The notes under the pieces are model-generated. The model saw only the letters and a program-made list of their open reading frames with translations. It ran no database searches and was not told the DNA's origin. Shown piece after piece: positions 8,180 through 20,822 of a stretch of 64,000 nt of DNA (position 1 is the first letter of the stretch; each line of letters opens with the position of its first letter). The position numbers were made by a program, and so were the translations under genes. Source of the stretch: Bryopsis sp. KO-2023 (Eukaryota > Chlorophyta > Ulvophyceae > Bryopsidales > Bryopsidaceae); contig BSYQ01000010.1 of NCBI GenBank assembly GCA_030272585.1, forward strand, positions 1,674,001 to 1,738,000, in the 5' to 3' direction.

Positions 8180-11100
8180 CTAATTGTTTTGCATGGGTGG
8201 TGGGGATTTTGGCCTCAAAGCTTCGATTTCCTCGGTAGATGGGAGCAGGTTGGGTTGACCTGGCTGGGGTCGACCGATGGTGGTGATGAATGGAGATCCA
8301 TCAGGGTGGATAAAATGCCCAGCATAAGAGTGAGGCTTGAAATTGGATGCTGATAATTTGCTTCCCACCGTTACCCAACCGGGCCGAATGTTATTGTCTT
8401 GTCCAAACAGCTCCAACCTCCTGCCGGAACCAACCAGACATTGAAATGTCAAAAAACATTCTTTGTGGATAGTAGTTTTTCAATTTCGGGGGGTGGGTAG
8501 GCCAACAGTGTAAAATTCAAGCGCAAGCGATGTGAAAATGAACTGGTTTTGGAACCTCTAAAAACGGCTATCTAGTGAAAGACATTGCTTTGGTACTGAT
8601 GATTAAAAATTACTCTTGGGAATTTTTTTCTCACCTGTTCAGTTGTTTACTGTGTATGATCCATATCATTATTATTCAAACCAATAATAATAATTATAAT
8701 AAATGAATGAATGAATGAATAACTATTATTTACTCCTTTTAATTCAAATGTATTACATCGAGGCTGTAAGCCTCCAAGCAGCCTGTGCATTATGCAAATT
8801 AACGATACGAGATGTCACTATAATTATATTGTTCCTCTATTTAACTCTGTTTTTTTTTTGTTTTTTTTTTTTTAAGGGGGGGGGGGGGCGGAACCCTTGG
8901 ATTTTTAAACTCTCCTGCCTTTCTTTTTTTTTTTTTGCGAAAACAGAGAACTTGATCGATCCTAACCCCCCTTTCTCAGGGGACAAGAAAAACCTCAAGA
9001 GAAAAAACAAACGAACGCTTCTCGCCCGCTCACCTCCTCCCCAGACAAAACCTCTCGATTATGGAGTACATCTGTTCCGGTTTTTCGGTGCTTCCCAATG
9101 GCGGCTCCTCGCTGACCATAACATCTGTGTCTACATTTGCATGAATGACGTGCCCGTCTGTTGTCCTTCTCACAGTTCCCTTGATTCCCATCAAGCAATG
9201 CTCCTGTTTTTTTTTTTTTAAAGCAAAAAATGCACATCGCATATAGCCACAATATATCCATCTGCATGTGTTGGTTTGTAATGAGGCTTGCAAAAACAGA
9301 GGAGAGGGGGGAATGTGTGTGCGTCAATGATGGAGTGTTAGGACAGAAAAAGAACTCAGTTTGAGGGAACATGCAGGGGTGGGGGTGAGGCAGGAAATCG
9401 GGCTATTTTGCAAAAAAGAACAGGCCTCCATCGTTGCAATCAACACTGAATTGTTTTTTTTTTCTTCCCTTTTCCCCCGGATGCCAATCTTGCAGCTTCA
9501 AGTATTATGCCAAAAAGTTTTCAAAAAAATCGCCAAATCTGACACTACAAATTTCTCAAACGGCAAATCGGCTACAAAAAAAAATGTACAGACGGAAAAA
9601 CACTCCATATTTCACATACCTACCAAGATTAGATTTTATAACTATTCAGGGATTCTGGATAGTTAATCCTCTTCAGTGGATGGACTTTCTGTCTCACCTT
9701 GTTGTGTTGAAGCACCGATAGGGCCTCCTGATTGACGGCATTCAGGTACTTCCTGTTTCTGTCTTTGTTGGTTTTTATCCACACGATATCCTCGCAGCGC
9801 CGATAGCCCCACCTGTTCAAACAGTGGCGCCCAGCATCCAGTCCCTCTTCGCTCCCACACCTTCGCCACATTCAACACCCCAACCAAAAGTCAGACATCA
9901 ACCCCCCCCCCAAATTTAACACCCCAATCGGGAACACCTAGGAAAACAGCACTTTTCACCACCTATACCCTGTTTCCTCATCCTATCCCCCCAAAACTGG
10001 AAAACCTCTCCCGGGGGACGGTGAGGTTTTCCAGTTTGTTCGAGAATCGTTTATCGGAAGCCCCCCTCCCCCCCCGGCTTATTGCTCATTCCACACTCAC
10101 CACAGAAACACGAACGAGGGGCTGTCCATGACATCTTCGATTCTCAATTCCATGATCTCTTGCCATTTCCAGAAAACGCCGTCCCCAACCCCCGGGGCTC
10201 TTCTCACGTACTCCTCCCAAGGGGGGTCGATCAACACCACATCGAATTTTGTCCCAAAAGTCTTGACGCTCAGATCCAATTCTTTCAGGTCGGCCTTCAG
10301 GTAGTAAGGGGGGGTTGCACAATTGGAGATGATGGAATCCTGGAAAAAAAAAAGAACAAAAAAAATAACGCTGATTGAGAAATGAATTCCATCGTTAAGC
10401 TTGGGATATGGTGAACAGGCAAAAAAAGAAGCAGACTCCGACACTCTTTATTACTTTTTTTTTTTCACTTTTTACTTTTTTTTTTCTTCTTTGAAGGTTA
10501 CCATAGATAGGACAATTTTTCCACCCATTAACTATAATGCGTGTTTTTTTTCGTTTTCCTTTCGCGTGGAGTAGTTTTTGTGATTCAACCAGGGCGTGAA
10601 AATTAGTCCAGCGCAAAAATTACACAATCTACAGTACTTTACGGCTTCCAAAAAACTCAATAATAAGTTGATCCATCCACCACAAACCCATCCTTTTTTT
10701 CTCTGTTCAGCAAGGAAACCCACTCCCAGTTACCTTCAGCATCACCAGCCTTTTCGCGTTCGGGTAGTCAGCGTACTGATCTGCCAGCTGGGAATCCCTG
10801 AGAAAATTCTGAGGCCGCTGCCCAGTATCCACGAAATGCTGATTATAATCATTGCCCTCAGCTCTGGACTTCCCCATTTGCCCCCCACCTCCACCTCTCC
10901 CTCCTGACCTCCCACCCCACCCCCCCACCTTTCGATACTTCCGATTCATTCCAGAGCCCATACCCCCAAACTCAGGTCCCCCATAACCCCCAAACCCATC
11001 AAATCCCGAAGCAAAATCTCCTTGGGCTCCTCCTGGGCCAAACCCAGGCACGAAATTTCCCATGGGCCCCCGAGGGGGGCCCATCATCATGTTCCGTGGG

Positions 11101-11839
11101 GCCATGAAGGGGGGATGTATCTGAGGCATTCTGGGGGGCATCTCTGGTGGAAAAGGCATGCGAATCGCAGGGGGGCCCCCCTTGGGGAAAACCTCATCCG
11201 GCATTCCGAAGGGAGGCTCGTTCGGAAAGGGTCTTTCCCTCTTCCTTCTGAATCTTCTGCCAGAAAAAGAACATATCCACCATCATTTTTTTTTCACGTC
11301 TGTTTTTTTTACGTTTGGGGGAAAGGGGGGGGGGGGGGGGAGAAAAACAACACAAAAAAAATGCAAAGGAAGATGCAAAGGAAAAAGAACTAAAGCGAAA
11401 CAGCGATGATCCAGAAAACAAACATACCCTGGGCCCTGGAAAAACATGCCTTCACCCTGAGGTTCGTTGAACCATGGTCCTGGGGGGCCCCTGAGGGATG
11501 CACCCGGGTCGTGATCTGGTGGGGGATGCGGGCATGGCTCTGGGGGAGGCCTCGGGGGTGGAATGCCAGGTTCTCTGTTGTCTGAAGAAAGCAATTCAAA
11601 AGCCTGTTAAAAAAATGAATCAAATTTTGATGCCACAAAATGGGTGAGGCCGAAATTTTCCAGGGAAACCTGGTGCTTGGCATTCCCACTGGAGGTGTAG
11701 AAAAAAAAATCGGCAAATCTGAGGGGTTTTCACAGCTGGTGTCTATCTACCCCTTGGAATTTTTTCTCCAATCCGACAAGTTCCAGAGAAACCCACCTGC
11801 CCTGTTTCTCGCTTCTTCCTCTGAGCCGGGGTTGTCCAT
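8180..11839 (-). CDS. METTL14: m6A methyltransferase subunit METTL14 (plant MTB type)
   Basis: Seven exons: 11839-11797, 11581-11428, 11256-10734, 10339-10101, 9860-9698, 9203-9034, 8420-8180. All phases agree, giving 510 aa. The family is the RNA-binding partner of METTL3/MTA in the nuclear complex that writes N6-methyladenosine on mRNA. The N-terminus is Pro/Gly/Met-rich with an RGG-like stretch. The conserved MT-A70 core starts at [15 protein letters not shown] and continues with [54 protein letters not shown] and RPGWVTVG, and ends LRPKSPPP. The wording [10 protein letters not shown] matches land-plant MTB better than animal METTL14. The start ATG has an in-frame TGA four codons upstream. 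It shares a 1.3-kb divergent promoter with the kinase. The intron at 8421-9033 holds a copy of the dispersed repeat. Confidence 0.93.
8743..8801 (+). repeat. Dispersed short repeat, copy A
   Basis: TTCAAATGTATTACATCGAG followed by a GAGGCT-gta-AGCCTC hairpin and ending near TGCAAATTA. It lies in a METTL14 intron, antisense to that gene. Its first 22 nt match copy B except for one base. Confidence 0.7.
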
Positions 11840-13151
11840 CCCCCAGCTTCACAATCTGCACACGACCCCGCCGACCGTACGTGCTAACGGGGCCAAACCT
11901 CTCGCTCAAACGCTGCGACAACGGGACTGCAATATTTTCTCCGACAGTGATTCGACACTGTTTCCGACACGAAGCTCTGTTGGGTGGGTGTGGGGAAGGG
12001 GGGGTTTTCTCACATCTCATCTGAAGATGCTGTTGGGAGATCTATCTTGATTAATGGCCCCCGTAGAACAAAAACGGTTGCGTTGAGTGGGGTGTGAAAA
12101 CTGGGGTGAAAAAATTGAAGTCAAAATTGAGTGAGAAGAAACGGGAACCTGCTCTGCCCCCCTCAGTCCAGTTCAGAGTTTCGGAACGGGTTTCGTCCCT
12201 TCTCGTGCGGGGCGTTGGTGGAGCGAGAGCGCCGCTTCAGAGAAAACGACGTCGACGTAGAAGGGGTGGGCTATCGGAGCCGCCACGCAGAAACGGGTGC
12301 AAAGCTTTGCACCCGCTTCAGCGCGCTGGCCCCGGAATCGTGGTACAATCCACAAGCTTCAAGCTGACAGTTTCCTTCCTCAGTGTTGTTCGGCACACCA
12401 CTTGCAAGACAATTGTCCATCAGGGTCGACGTGACCGGGCCAATCGCAACAGTTCACGGCCTTGGCGTTCAACACCTCGGTCCCCCGGTCCGGTTTCGAC
12501 CGGAAAACTCGAGCAAAGATGTTTTTTGAATGAAACGTTTCCTTGCTTCTCTCCGCGAAGAGAGTCTGGAGGGAGTGCAACGGCGGCGCTCCAACGAACT
12601 AAAACCGGCGAGCACCATGCTCCCTAAGCAACCCACACAACCAGGCGACGTCCCCCCACCCCCCAAAAAAAGCCGTTGCTTGCACGTTTTTTAAGAAGGG
12701 GACGTGTATGTTTTTTAACCAGGAAAACAAACACTTGCTGGTGTGGCAGTGTTTCTTGTGTTCTCTTTCTTTCTTCGTGTGTGAAAGAAAAAAACAAAAA
12801 GACCTCCCCCCCAAACACACACACACACACGCTCACACACGCTCACTCGATGTGGAATCGGTCACAGAAATTGGCGTACCGCCTTTTTTGTGTAACAGAG
12901 AAGTTGTGGTCATACGAACACATTCCGTCCCACCCCCTGCACCGCGAAAACACATGACAGTGGGGTCTCTGTCATAAAATAATAGGAAAGCCGCAACGAA
13001 GCCGATCGTTCTATATGCACCGCATGCTCGGCTGTGTCAGAAAAAACAGATAGAGGCGAAAGACAGAGACAGAGAGAGAGGGAGCGTTTCTTTATTTCGG
13101 TTTGGTTTCGGAAAACCCCGTTGCGACGAATCTGTGCGACTTGTTTGCGTG
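11840..13151. promoter_or_regulatory. Divergent promoter island, METTL14 / kinase
   Basis: A 1.3-kb gap between two start codons pointing apart. The middle (about 12130-12620) is clearly GC-rich and contains a perfect 22-bp palindrome at 12294-12315 (core GCAAAGCTTTGC). A CA-rich microsatellite lies near 12816-12845. Short frames here show no recognisable protein. Confidence 0.6.
12294..12315. repeat. Perfect 22-bp palindrome
   Basis: CGGGTGCAAAG followed directly by its exact complement. It lies in the GC-rich part of the divergent promoter. Perfect dyads of this length suit a dimeric DNA-binding protein, but no factor is recognised. Confidence 0.8.
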
Positions 13152-16100
13152 ATGGGGGCGTGTTTCTCGTTGAACACCAAGCCACCGAGGCTTCAAACGA
13201 GGAGCAGCTTTCGTCCCGTGGAATTGCTCAATGGTAGATATCAAGTGGTAAGATTTACCCGAGGAGCGAGAAACCAACGAAAAGCAACGAAATAAAACAG
13301 CCAGCGTTGGAAGGAATCATTTCTGACACTGAGCAATGAAAGGAGGAGGGAAAAAAAAAACCGCTGGTGTATATGGTTTACGGGACTCTGAAGATCTGGG
13401 AGAAGTGTCTGTTATCGTCGATAGGAATGGAAAAGAATGAGGAGGTTTAACTGACGTCGATATATAGACGCTTGAGGCTCGGACGTAGGCGTCAAGTCGT
13501 AGTTTCGTTGAAAAATTGAAAAAGTTTGGAAAACAACCAAGGAAATTGTACGCGGTGTTTCGAAACAATAATAAAAAACCGGTATGGCAGTCGAAACTCG
13601 TCGAGACGGTTTTAGGCCAAACTTGCGTAGGTTATTCTCGCGTGCTTATTCTTACTTGGAGTGATATTTTAGTTATTGCTTATTTTTTTTTTCTCTCTTA
13701 AGGTTTTGTTCCAGGATGGCATTGTATGCCCAGCAATATTTGTGATACATTCGTTTAACAAAAAAGTATCGATGGATTCTTAATGTTTTAAAAAAGAGTG
13801 ATACACATTAGTATTTTATTTTTATTTTTACTTTTCTGTTGGAAACAGTGTGTCAGATGCTTTGTTAAGATTCCTAGTTTGTATTCATGTATTGAATTAA
13901 TTAATTTATTTAGATGCTTTGTTAGGATTCCTAGTTTTTGCTTATGTATGTAGATTTCTTTATTTATGTTTTTTGTAAAAGGGGATACAATTGGTTGAAT
14001 TTGCTTCTTCCACTGTTTTTTTTTTTTCAGATCGAAAAGTTGGGCATGGGCTCAACAGCTACGGTTTATTTAGCCAAAGACTTTAAAGAGAGCGGAGTTG
14101 TGGCTATCAAGAAAATTGAAAGGGGCCGAAAGGTAAAAACTTCGAAGGTGTTTTTTTTTTTTTTTGTGGGGGGGGTGTGTGATCGGGTGATCTTCAAATT
14201 TCCGTAGCAAATTCGTTCACCCCTTTCCATGTCTATTCATATGACACCAGAATGTGTTCTTTCCATCGAGCAAAGTCAGACAAAACTGAGAGTGCTGTGA
14301 ATATACCGTAAAATTGTGAGGGGGGGGGGGGGAACCAGGCTGATCTCTACTCTTGACAAGCAGGGATTTTTTTTATTATATTTTTTGGGAAGGGGGAAAA
14401 ATGAAAAAAAAAATGAAGGGGTAGGAATACGACTCTGCATTCCATGAACCATGAACGGGACGAAAAGGGTGAGGTCTTTTTTTTGGGGGAAGTGGGCAGG
14501 GGGGACTGGAGAACATCTTTTGTTCAAAATTGAACACGAGCCGTTCACCGACTAGGCCATTCTTTTCTGTAGCTTACCCCTTGCTGGGTAATTTTTCACT
14601 TTTTTTTTCTTGGCAAAACGAAAGTTGTGAAACAATAAAAGCACATATTATAAATATTGTGAAGCAGTTTTATTTAATGTGTGTGTGCGTGTGTGTGGTT
14701 TCTTTGCTTGGTTGCAGGTCGATTTGTATATCGAGAGGGAAGTTTTATTACATTGGTCCCTTTCGCATCCAAACGTCATAGGATTCAGAGAGGTGAGTCA
14801 TCTTCCTTTTGCTTGCCGTTCCTCCCCTCCCTAAAAATAAGTAAGAACGTTGGGGAAAAAAAAAAAGCGAAAATAGAGGAATAATAGAATAGGTAGGGTT
14901 TCCAGCCAGTGCAATGTAATAGTTTTGAAAACAAATAAGTAAATAATAATAAAAAGATTAAAAAGCCAAAAAAAAGCAACAAGAACAAAAACAATAAGAA
15001 AGAAACCCTGGAATATCACCTGACTATAATAGCTTGTTGCTCTTGTTCTTTGATTTATTATTTTGATTTATTTATTATTTTTAATTTATTATTATTATTT
15101 TTTTTGGGACAAAAAACTTTAAAAACTTGAAAACGTTTTTTCATGTTTTTAATTTGAAATGTGGCCAGTTTCCATTTTTACTTTTTTTTCTTACAGGTTT
15201 TCATTTTTTTAAACTGAAACGTGGTCCAATTTTAATTTTAATTTTTTTTTACAGGTATTTGTGTCTGGGGAACACCTGTGCATAGTGTTGGATTATGCCG
15301 ATGGTGGAGACCTGGTGGATTTCATGAACAAGCATGGAAATTTATCCGAGCAGGAGACCAGGGTCATTTTCAGACAATTAATAGAGGCGGTCAGCTACTG
15401 CCATTCCAAGGTGACTATTTTTTTTTCCGACTTTTCCATGGTGATTGATTAATGAAATGAAATAATTAAGGCGTTTAAGTCAGTCTGGTTGGAGAAATTG
15501 ATATTTTTGTTTTTTTTCGATTTTATCCTTTAAAAAAGAATAATAATACTGTTTGTAATTTTATGGCTGTGTTTTTGAAAACTCGATTGGATAATATTTG
15601 AAGTGGCAGTCGGCCTCTGCGAAAAGGAAAAAAAATTGCCAGAAAATGATGTTTTTTTCGTTTTGCATTCCACGTGTTTGAATTTGAAACTTTGGAGTGT
15701 GGGGTTAGAGATCCATACAAATAGAATATGATTGAAAACAAACAAGAAATAGATGGGCTGAATTTTCGATTAAAAGTCCTGGTGGAGTTTTGTAAGCAGG
15801 ATGTACAAATCGAAGGGCCCTTCTAAAGTAGGAAAATCGGGTTTTATTTTTCATGAATAAAAGGGAGGGAGTGTGTAGAATCGAATGCGTAGTATTTTTT
15901 TTAGTCTTTATATTATCTTTTCTGTTTGCTATTTGGTTTTTCCACCCAGAGCGGTGGGTTCATTTTGCTTGTTTAGTGGGTTCGAATGGGCCAAGAAAAA
16001 TGAAATAGATGCGGGAGCTGTTTTTTTTTCTTTCGAATTTATGTTCAGCAGTCGTTTTGAGGTTACTTTCGACACGCAGCAATCTATTTTATTTTATTTT

Positions 16101-18350
16101 TTACCAGAGGAATGAATGCAAAATATCGCCTCTTTTTTTTATTCTAGAATTGGCTGTTGAAAGGAGAAAAAAAATGCAGGCCTCGATAATGATCGCTTTG
16201 CAAAAAAATAAAAAAAGTACTAGGTGTTGGAAAGGAGGAATTAAGCTTTTCTTTTTTTGTTTTGCCTTTTTTTTATATATTTTTAAAATATTTCGTATGG
16301 TGTTTTTTCAGGAAGTAGTAAATCGCGACATCAAACTCGAAAACATATTGGTGTCGTACAATAATGGAAAAACGACCGTGAAATTGGCAGACTTCGGCTT
16401 TAGCAAGGTAAATTGAAAACAAATCAGATAATAAAGGGATAATTTAAAACTGTTGCATGATTTTGACAGGAATATGTTTTATTGCATTTTTGGGGAGGAG
16501 AATAAAAAGAAAAATAAAATAGGCCCACTCAAGTCCGAAATTTTAAATTTTTTCTTCCCCTTGATCCCACCTCTTTTTAATTTTGGCAAGTTCCCATATG
16601 AAGTCGTCAAAAATTTGTACTGGCTACTTTTTTCGAAGCAGTTTTTCTTACAAATCAAGAGAACAATGCATAAAATAAACACAAAAAATTACATGAAATA
16701 AATAGACATAAAATAAATAAATGAATAAATAAATAGATAAAATACATCAAAATTAGTAGTAACAATCCTATGTGATATTATGTTTATTATGTTTTTTCAT
16801 AATTGTGCATTTTTCAGTTTGCTGATGACAACGTCAAAACACTGCTGGGCACTCTGGGAAGTTGCGCTCCTGAGATTCTGAAATATGCAACGAAAAAATC
16901 GGAGTATGATGGAAAGGTGATCGATTGAATTTTAACATTTCATCAAACATTAAAATAAAAAATATTGTGAATATCTTGCATATGCAGGATAATTTTTTTT
17001 TTATTTTTTTTCGCTATTTCGTCCAGTGACAATTTGCCTCAATTTGTAAAAAATGGAAAAGAACGATTACAGATAAGCGTTGTAGTTAAATACTGCTCTT
17101 TTAAATTTCCTTTCGAAAGAAATATTTTAGCTACATTATAATGAACCACAATTGTTCTTCTTTTTTTTTAAATATATAGAACGGCACTGGGTTTTCTTGT
17201 AGCTCCATTTATTCTTGCTTGGGTTTTCTATCGATCATTGTCGATCAGTTTCTGTTTTTAGAAAACTGAACAAGAAACTAGCAATGTTTTCTTTTCATTC
17301 CAGCGTTTCTCCCCCGAACAATTTCCCAGCAAAAGAGCATCTACGGCCATGTTTTCTTTCCACAATCATGACTGACTGGTGTTTCTTTCTTTTGGCCCCC
17401 CCCTTTTTTTTTCTTTTTTTTTCTCCAGAAAGTCGACATCTGGTGCACGGGCGTTTGTCTCTTTCGGTTGCTGTTTGGCCGAACACCGTTTGACCAGGAC
17501 ACTGCCACTTGCCAAAAATCCGACAATAATAACCCCGAGGTGGTGAAACGAAAAGATCAAAAAGACCACGTCCAGCGGATCATCGATTGCGACCTGAAAA
17601 TCCCCACGGAAAGACAAGTGCAAGCTGGGAGCAGCAAAGAAACCACCGTTCCAGTTTCGGAGGCCTGCCAGGAAATTCTCAGAGGTATTTAAAAATTCAG
17701 AACAATGAATGACTGAATTTTATATACGTGTTTTTTTTCCCTCAAAATCTGCCGTTTTAGTTCTTTTTGGATTGTGCTGTGCTCCGTGGGGCACCTCCGA
17801 AAAGCCAGTTTCGTTGGGGTTTTTTTTCAGTATATATATATATATATATATACATGAATATGCACCGTATCTTAGCCCATCTATCACACAAATGAGAGTG
17901 ATATGAACCCTTTTTTGAAAAGTGTGAGAAAAGTGTGTAAAGTGTGTGTGTGTCATTCCTACAGGCATTCTATCTTTGGAACAAGAAAGATGGAGCCTTG
18001 ATCAAATCCGGCAGAGCGAATGGTTCACCGGTGGTGAGGAGCAGGAGTCCCCTCGCCCCGTCAGACATGCAGAAACCCCTACACCCACTCCCGAAAGCCA
18101 GGCTTCCACCACAGGGATGCAGACGGAGCAAGAAATCAGGATGGTTTTGCAAGACGCTCGTTTCAGCATGCGAAACAAGCTGTCGACGATGAGGGTGGGC
18201 ACCCTGGGCAAGATTTCAGAAGTCCCTTCGGAATTTAGTAACCCTCAGAGTCCAGACAGACGAACTCAATCCTTGACTAATCAATCGGTAACGAGACGAG
18301 TCATGCTGAGGGCTAGGGCAGACATTATCGAAGGGAGCATGACTCCATGA
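13152..18350 (+). CDS. SnRK2-like Ser/Thr kinase with N-myristoylation motif
   Basis: Eight exons: 13152-13247, 14031-14132, 14718-14792, 15255-15410, 16312-16407, 16818-16916, 17429-17684, 17965-18350. Phases agree, giving 421 aa. The first exon encodes MGACFS, a myristoyl-plus-palmitoyl type start, so the kinase is probably membrane-tethered (inference). The glycine loop is GMGSTATV and the ATP lysine is in VAIKKIERG. The segment IERGRKVD, REVLLHWSL, HPNVIGFREV reads like plant SnRK2. The catalytic loop is VNRDIKLEN, with Asn where His is usual. DFGFSK and CAPEIL follow. The lobe ends ...QSEWF and is trailed by about 110 Ser/Thr/Pro-rich residues. A strong internal donor (18034) could swap this tail for another exon at 20200. 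Family is confident at CAMK/SnRK level; the exact subfamily is not. Confidence 0.85.
15135..15254 (+). repeat. Tandem-duplicated 3' splice region in a kinase intron
   Basis: Two neighbouring units of about 60 nt (15135-15196 and 15197-15254) share an AATTTGAAATGTGG / AAACTGAAACGTGG segment. Each ends in a T-tract plus ACAG. Only the second ACAG keeps the kinase frame. Confidence 0.65.
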
Positions 18351-20199
18351 CAGTCTCCCTCCCCCCCAGGTCCTTTTATCACTGGAAAAAAGAAAAAAAG
18401 GAAAAGAAAAGAAAGAAGAGGATGACAAATGCGATTTTCCAGAGGGAAAAAAAAACAAACAAAACAAAAAACAGAAAAGAAGAAAAAAGAAAAGATTAAG
18501 AAGAGAAAAAAAATGATATATAGGTGATAGGTGCTTTTGTTTCGTTGCCCACTTTTTTTTTCTTTCGTTTTTTGGTCGAGTTTTTTTGGGTTTTTTTTCC
18601 TTTTTGTGGGCTTCCTCCCGATCATATGTGCATGTGTTTTTGCACATTCTTTTTTCTTCCTTTTTCGATCAATTTTTTGCTACCCTTTTTATGGATGAAT
18701 TTTTTTTTTTTTTTGGGGGGGGGGAGGGGAGTGTTCTGCCATTCAACATCGCATGGCTTTCGGCCTTTCTGTGGTGTTTTTCACCCCCTTTTTCTGGATT
18801 ATACACAGTATTGTTTTTTGCTGCCAATGCGCGCATCCACATTTGCTAGCCAATGGTTCTGAACCCTCTTCCCCCCCCCCAAAAAAAAATATATATATAT
18901 ATATATGGCAAAAATGGTGAGAATTAACATGGATCAAGAATTCAAGGGCTTGAAATGGCGAGTTACAAAAAGGAGGTGGATTTCGGAACAACATGCGATT
19001 ATGTACGGCGGGGTGGGTGGGTGGATGTTCTTTTCGAGGTTTACATAATTCGAGGGGCCAGGGTTGACCAGAATTTGATTGGATTGTTACAATAATGAGG
19101 GGCAATGGGGGGAATTGGGTTTTTTTGGGAAAAAAGCCAAAAGTTTATGATGGCGTCGAGTGATCGGTGTATTTAGGTGACAAGCAAATTCAATTTTTGA
19201 TCCGGAGGCTTAGGGAAAAAAAGGGGGGGGGGGAGGAGCAGGGGGGGTGCCTCAATGCTGGAACAGCATTTGTATATTAGAGGCCGTTTAGGTTACTGGG
19301 AAAAAAAAAGAGATTTATCGCTTCAAGGGTTTTTTTTCAAGGTTTTTTTTGTTGGTTTGTTTGTTTGTAAGAGTGGAATGGGAGGGGGTGAAAAAAAAAA
19401 AAATTTGGTCAAAGATGCAGGAAAAAAAAAGTGGTCGAAGATGCAGGAAAAAGAAAAGAAAAAAAAACAGAGGAGGAAAAGGGTGGTCGAGGATGGAGCT
19501 TCTTTTTCGCTTAATGTTTTGCAGAGTTTTTTTGGTGTTTTTTTTTGGTTTTATGTGCCAAGGCAACGACAAGACATTCAACCGATGTCAAAAGTGGATA
19601 GGGAAAGTGGATATGTTTTTTTTTTTAATTAAAAAAAAGTGGGGGAAAGATAGAGGGGGTTAAGGAAAAAAAATGTGTCACATGAAAAAAACAAGACAGA
19701 AATATTTACATCATTGAGGTGGGATATGTGCTTTTTTTTTAGTTTTTTTTGGTTTTTTTTGGGGGGAGAGGGGTTTTGGCTGGTGTTTCTGGCCCCAAAA
19801 AAAAGAACGAAAGAAAACGTGGATAAAATGACCTTTTACTATTTAAAACCAGTGGTTTGAAAAAAAAAAACAGCCACAAAAAAAAAAGATTAAAAAAAAC
19901 AGGCGATATTGAAAACGGGGGTGTTTTCATAAAGTTTGACAGTTTTAGTAAAAAAGTTTTACCCCTTTTTTTTTTGAATGCCTAAAATTAGATTGACAAG
20001 TTCACAAGTTGTAACAGGGATGTTCCGAACCACCTCACCCCCCCCCTCTCCTCCCGTTATTTTCTCTCTCTCCAAAAAAAAAAAAAGGAAAAAAAAGGTT
20101 AAGAAATAGAGTGTTTTTTGTTTTTTCAATGTTGTTTTGGCGGTGGGCTTTTTGGTTTGTTCTACTCGTGACTATGTTTTGTTTTATTTTGTTGGATAG

Positions 20200-20303
20200 A
20201 TATTTCAATTGACAACGAAGGGGAAAGTTATCACCTGATTGTGAAACCGGCGTCGGAAAAGAGGGATCCGTTCCGTGAAATAATGGAAAGAGTTTTGAGA
20301 TGA
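20200..20303 (+). CDS. Candidate alternative last exon of the kinase
   Basis: After a ..GGATAG acceptor the frame reads DISIDNEGESYHLIVK and ends in a stop after PFREIMERVLR. It joins in phase only if the kinase uses the GTGAGG donor at 18034, giving ...EWFTG|DISIDNEG and replacing the long Ser/Thr/Pro tail. The charged sequence and normal codon mix contrast with the T/G-run DNA on both sides. Whether it is the major form, a minor form or unused cannot be told here. Confidence 0.55.
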
Positions 20304-20781
20304 GGTGGAAATACCACCACCACTGCACAAGTTTTTTTTTCTTTCTTTGACCGTTTGATTGGAGGGAGGCCCAATCCCCCCTCCACACGCATCTCAAAGT
20401 CGATCGCTGGCACCGACTATATGTATTAACTGTGCATAAGGCCTATTCATTTACAGCATTTAAAGAGAATAATAAATTGAACCAGGGAGGATCTTGAAAT
20501 GACGTCGAAACAACTGTGCCTTTCCTCACCATCTTTTAACATTCAAGAGCACCAAATCACCGCCGATAATTGCACTAATTTACCCCCTCTCTCTTAATCG
20601 CTTTAATCTCTTTATTCTATTTTATTTTATTTTTCTCTTCCAAGGCAAAAAAAGAGGCCGTCGCCCCTCATCAAAAACGAAACAAAACAAAATAAAAACG
20701 AAACAAAACAAAACAATCTCAACCACCACAGAACCAACCTCCATTGCTTCCACTTGCGATTCTCCTCCACAATGTGATTTA

Positions 20782-20822
20782 TGTTTGTTTGTTTGTTTGT
20801 TTGTTTGTTTGTTTGTTTGTTT
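20782..20822 (+). repeat. (GTTT)n microsatellite
   Basis: About ten GTTT units upstream of the HUB1 start. Confidence 0.9.

Noticed and set aside
18351-20190. Many Phe/Lys/Gly-rich open frames
   Set aside because: They are translations of T-, A- and G-runs in intron-like DNA, not genes.
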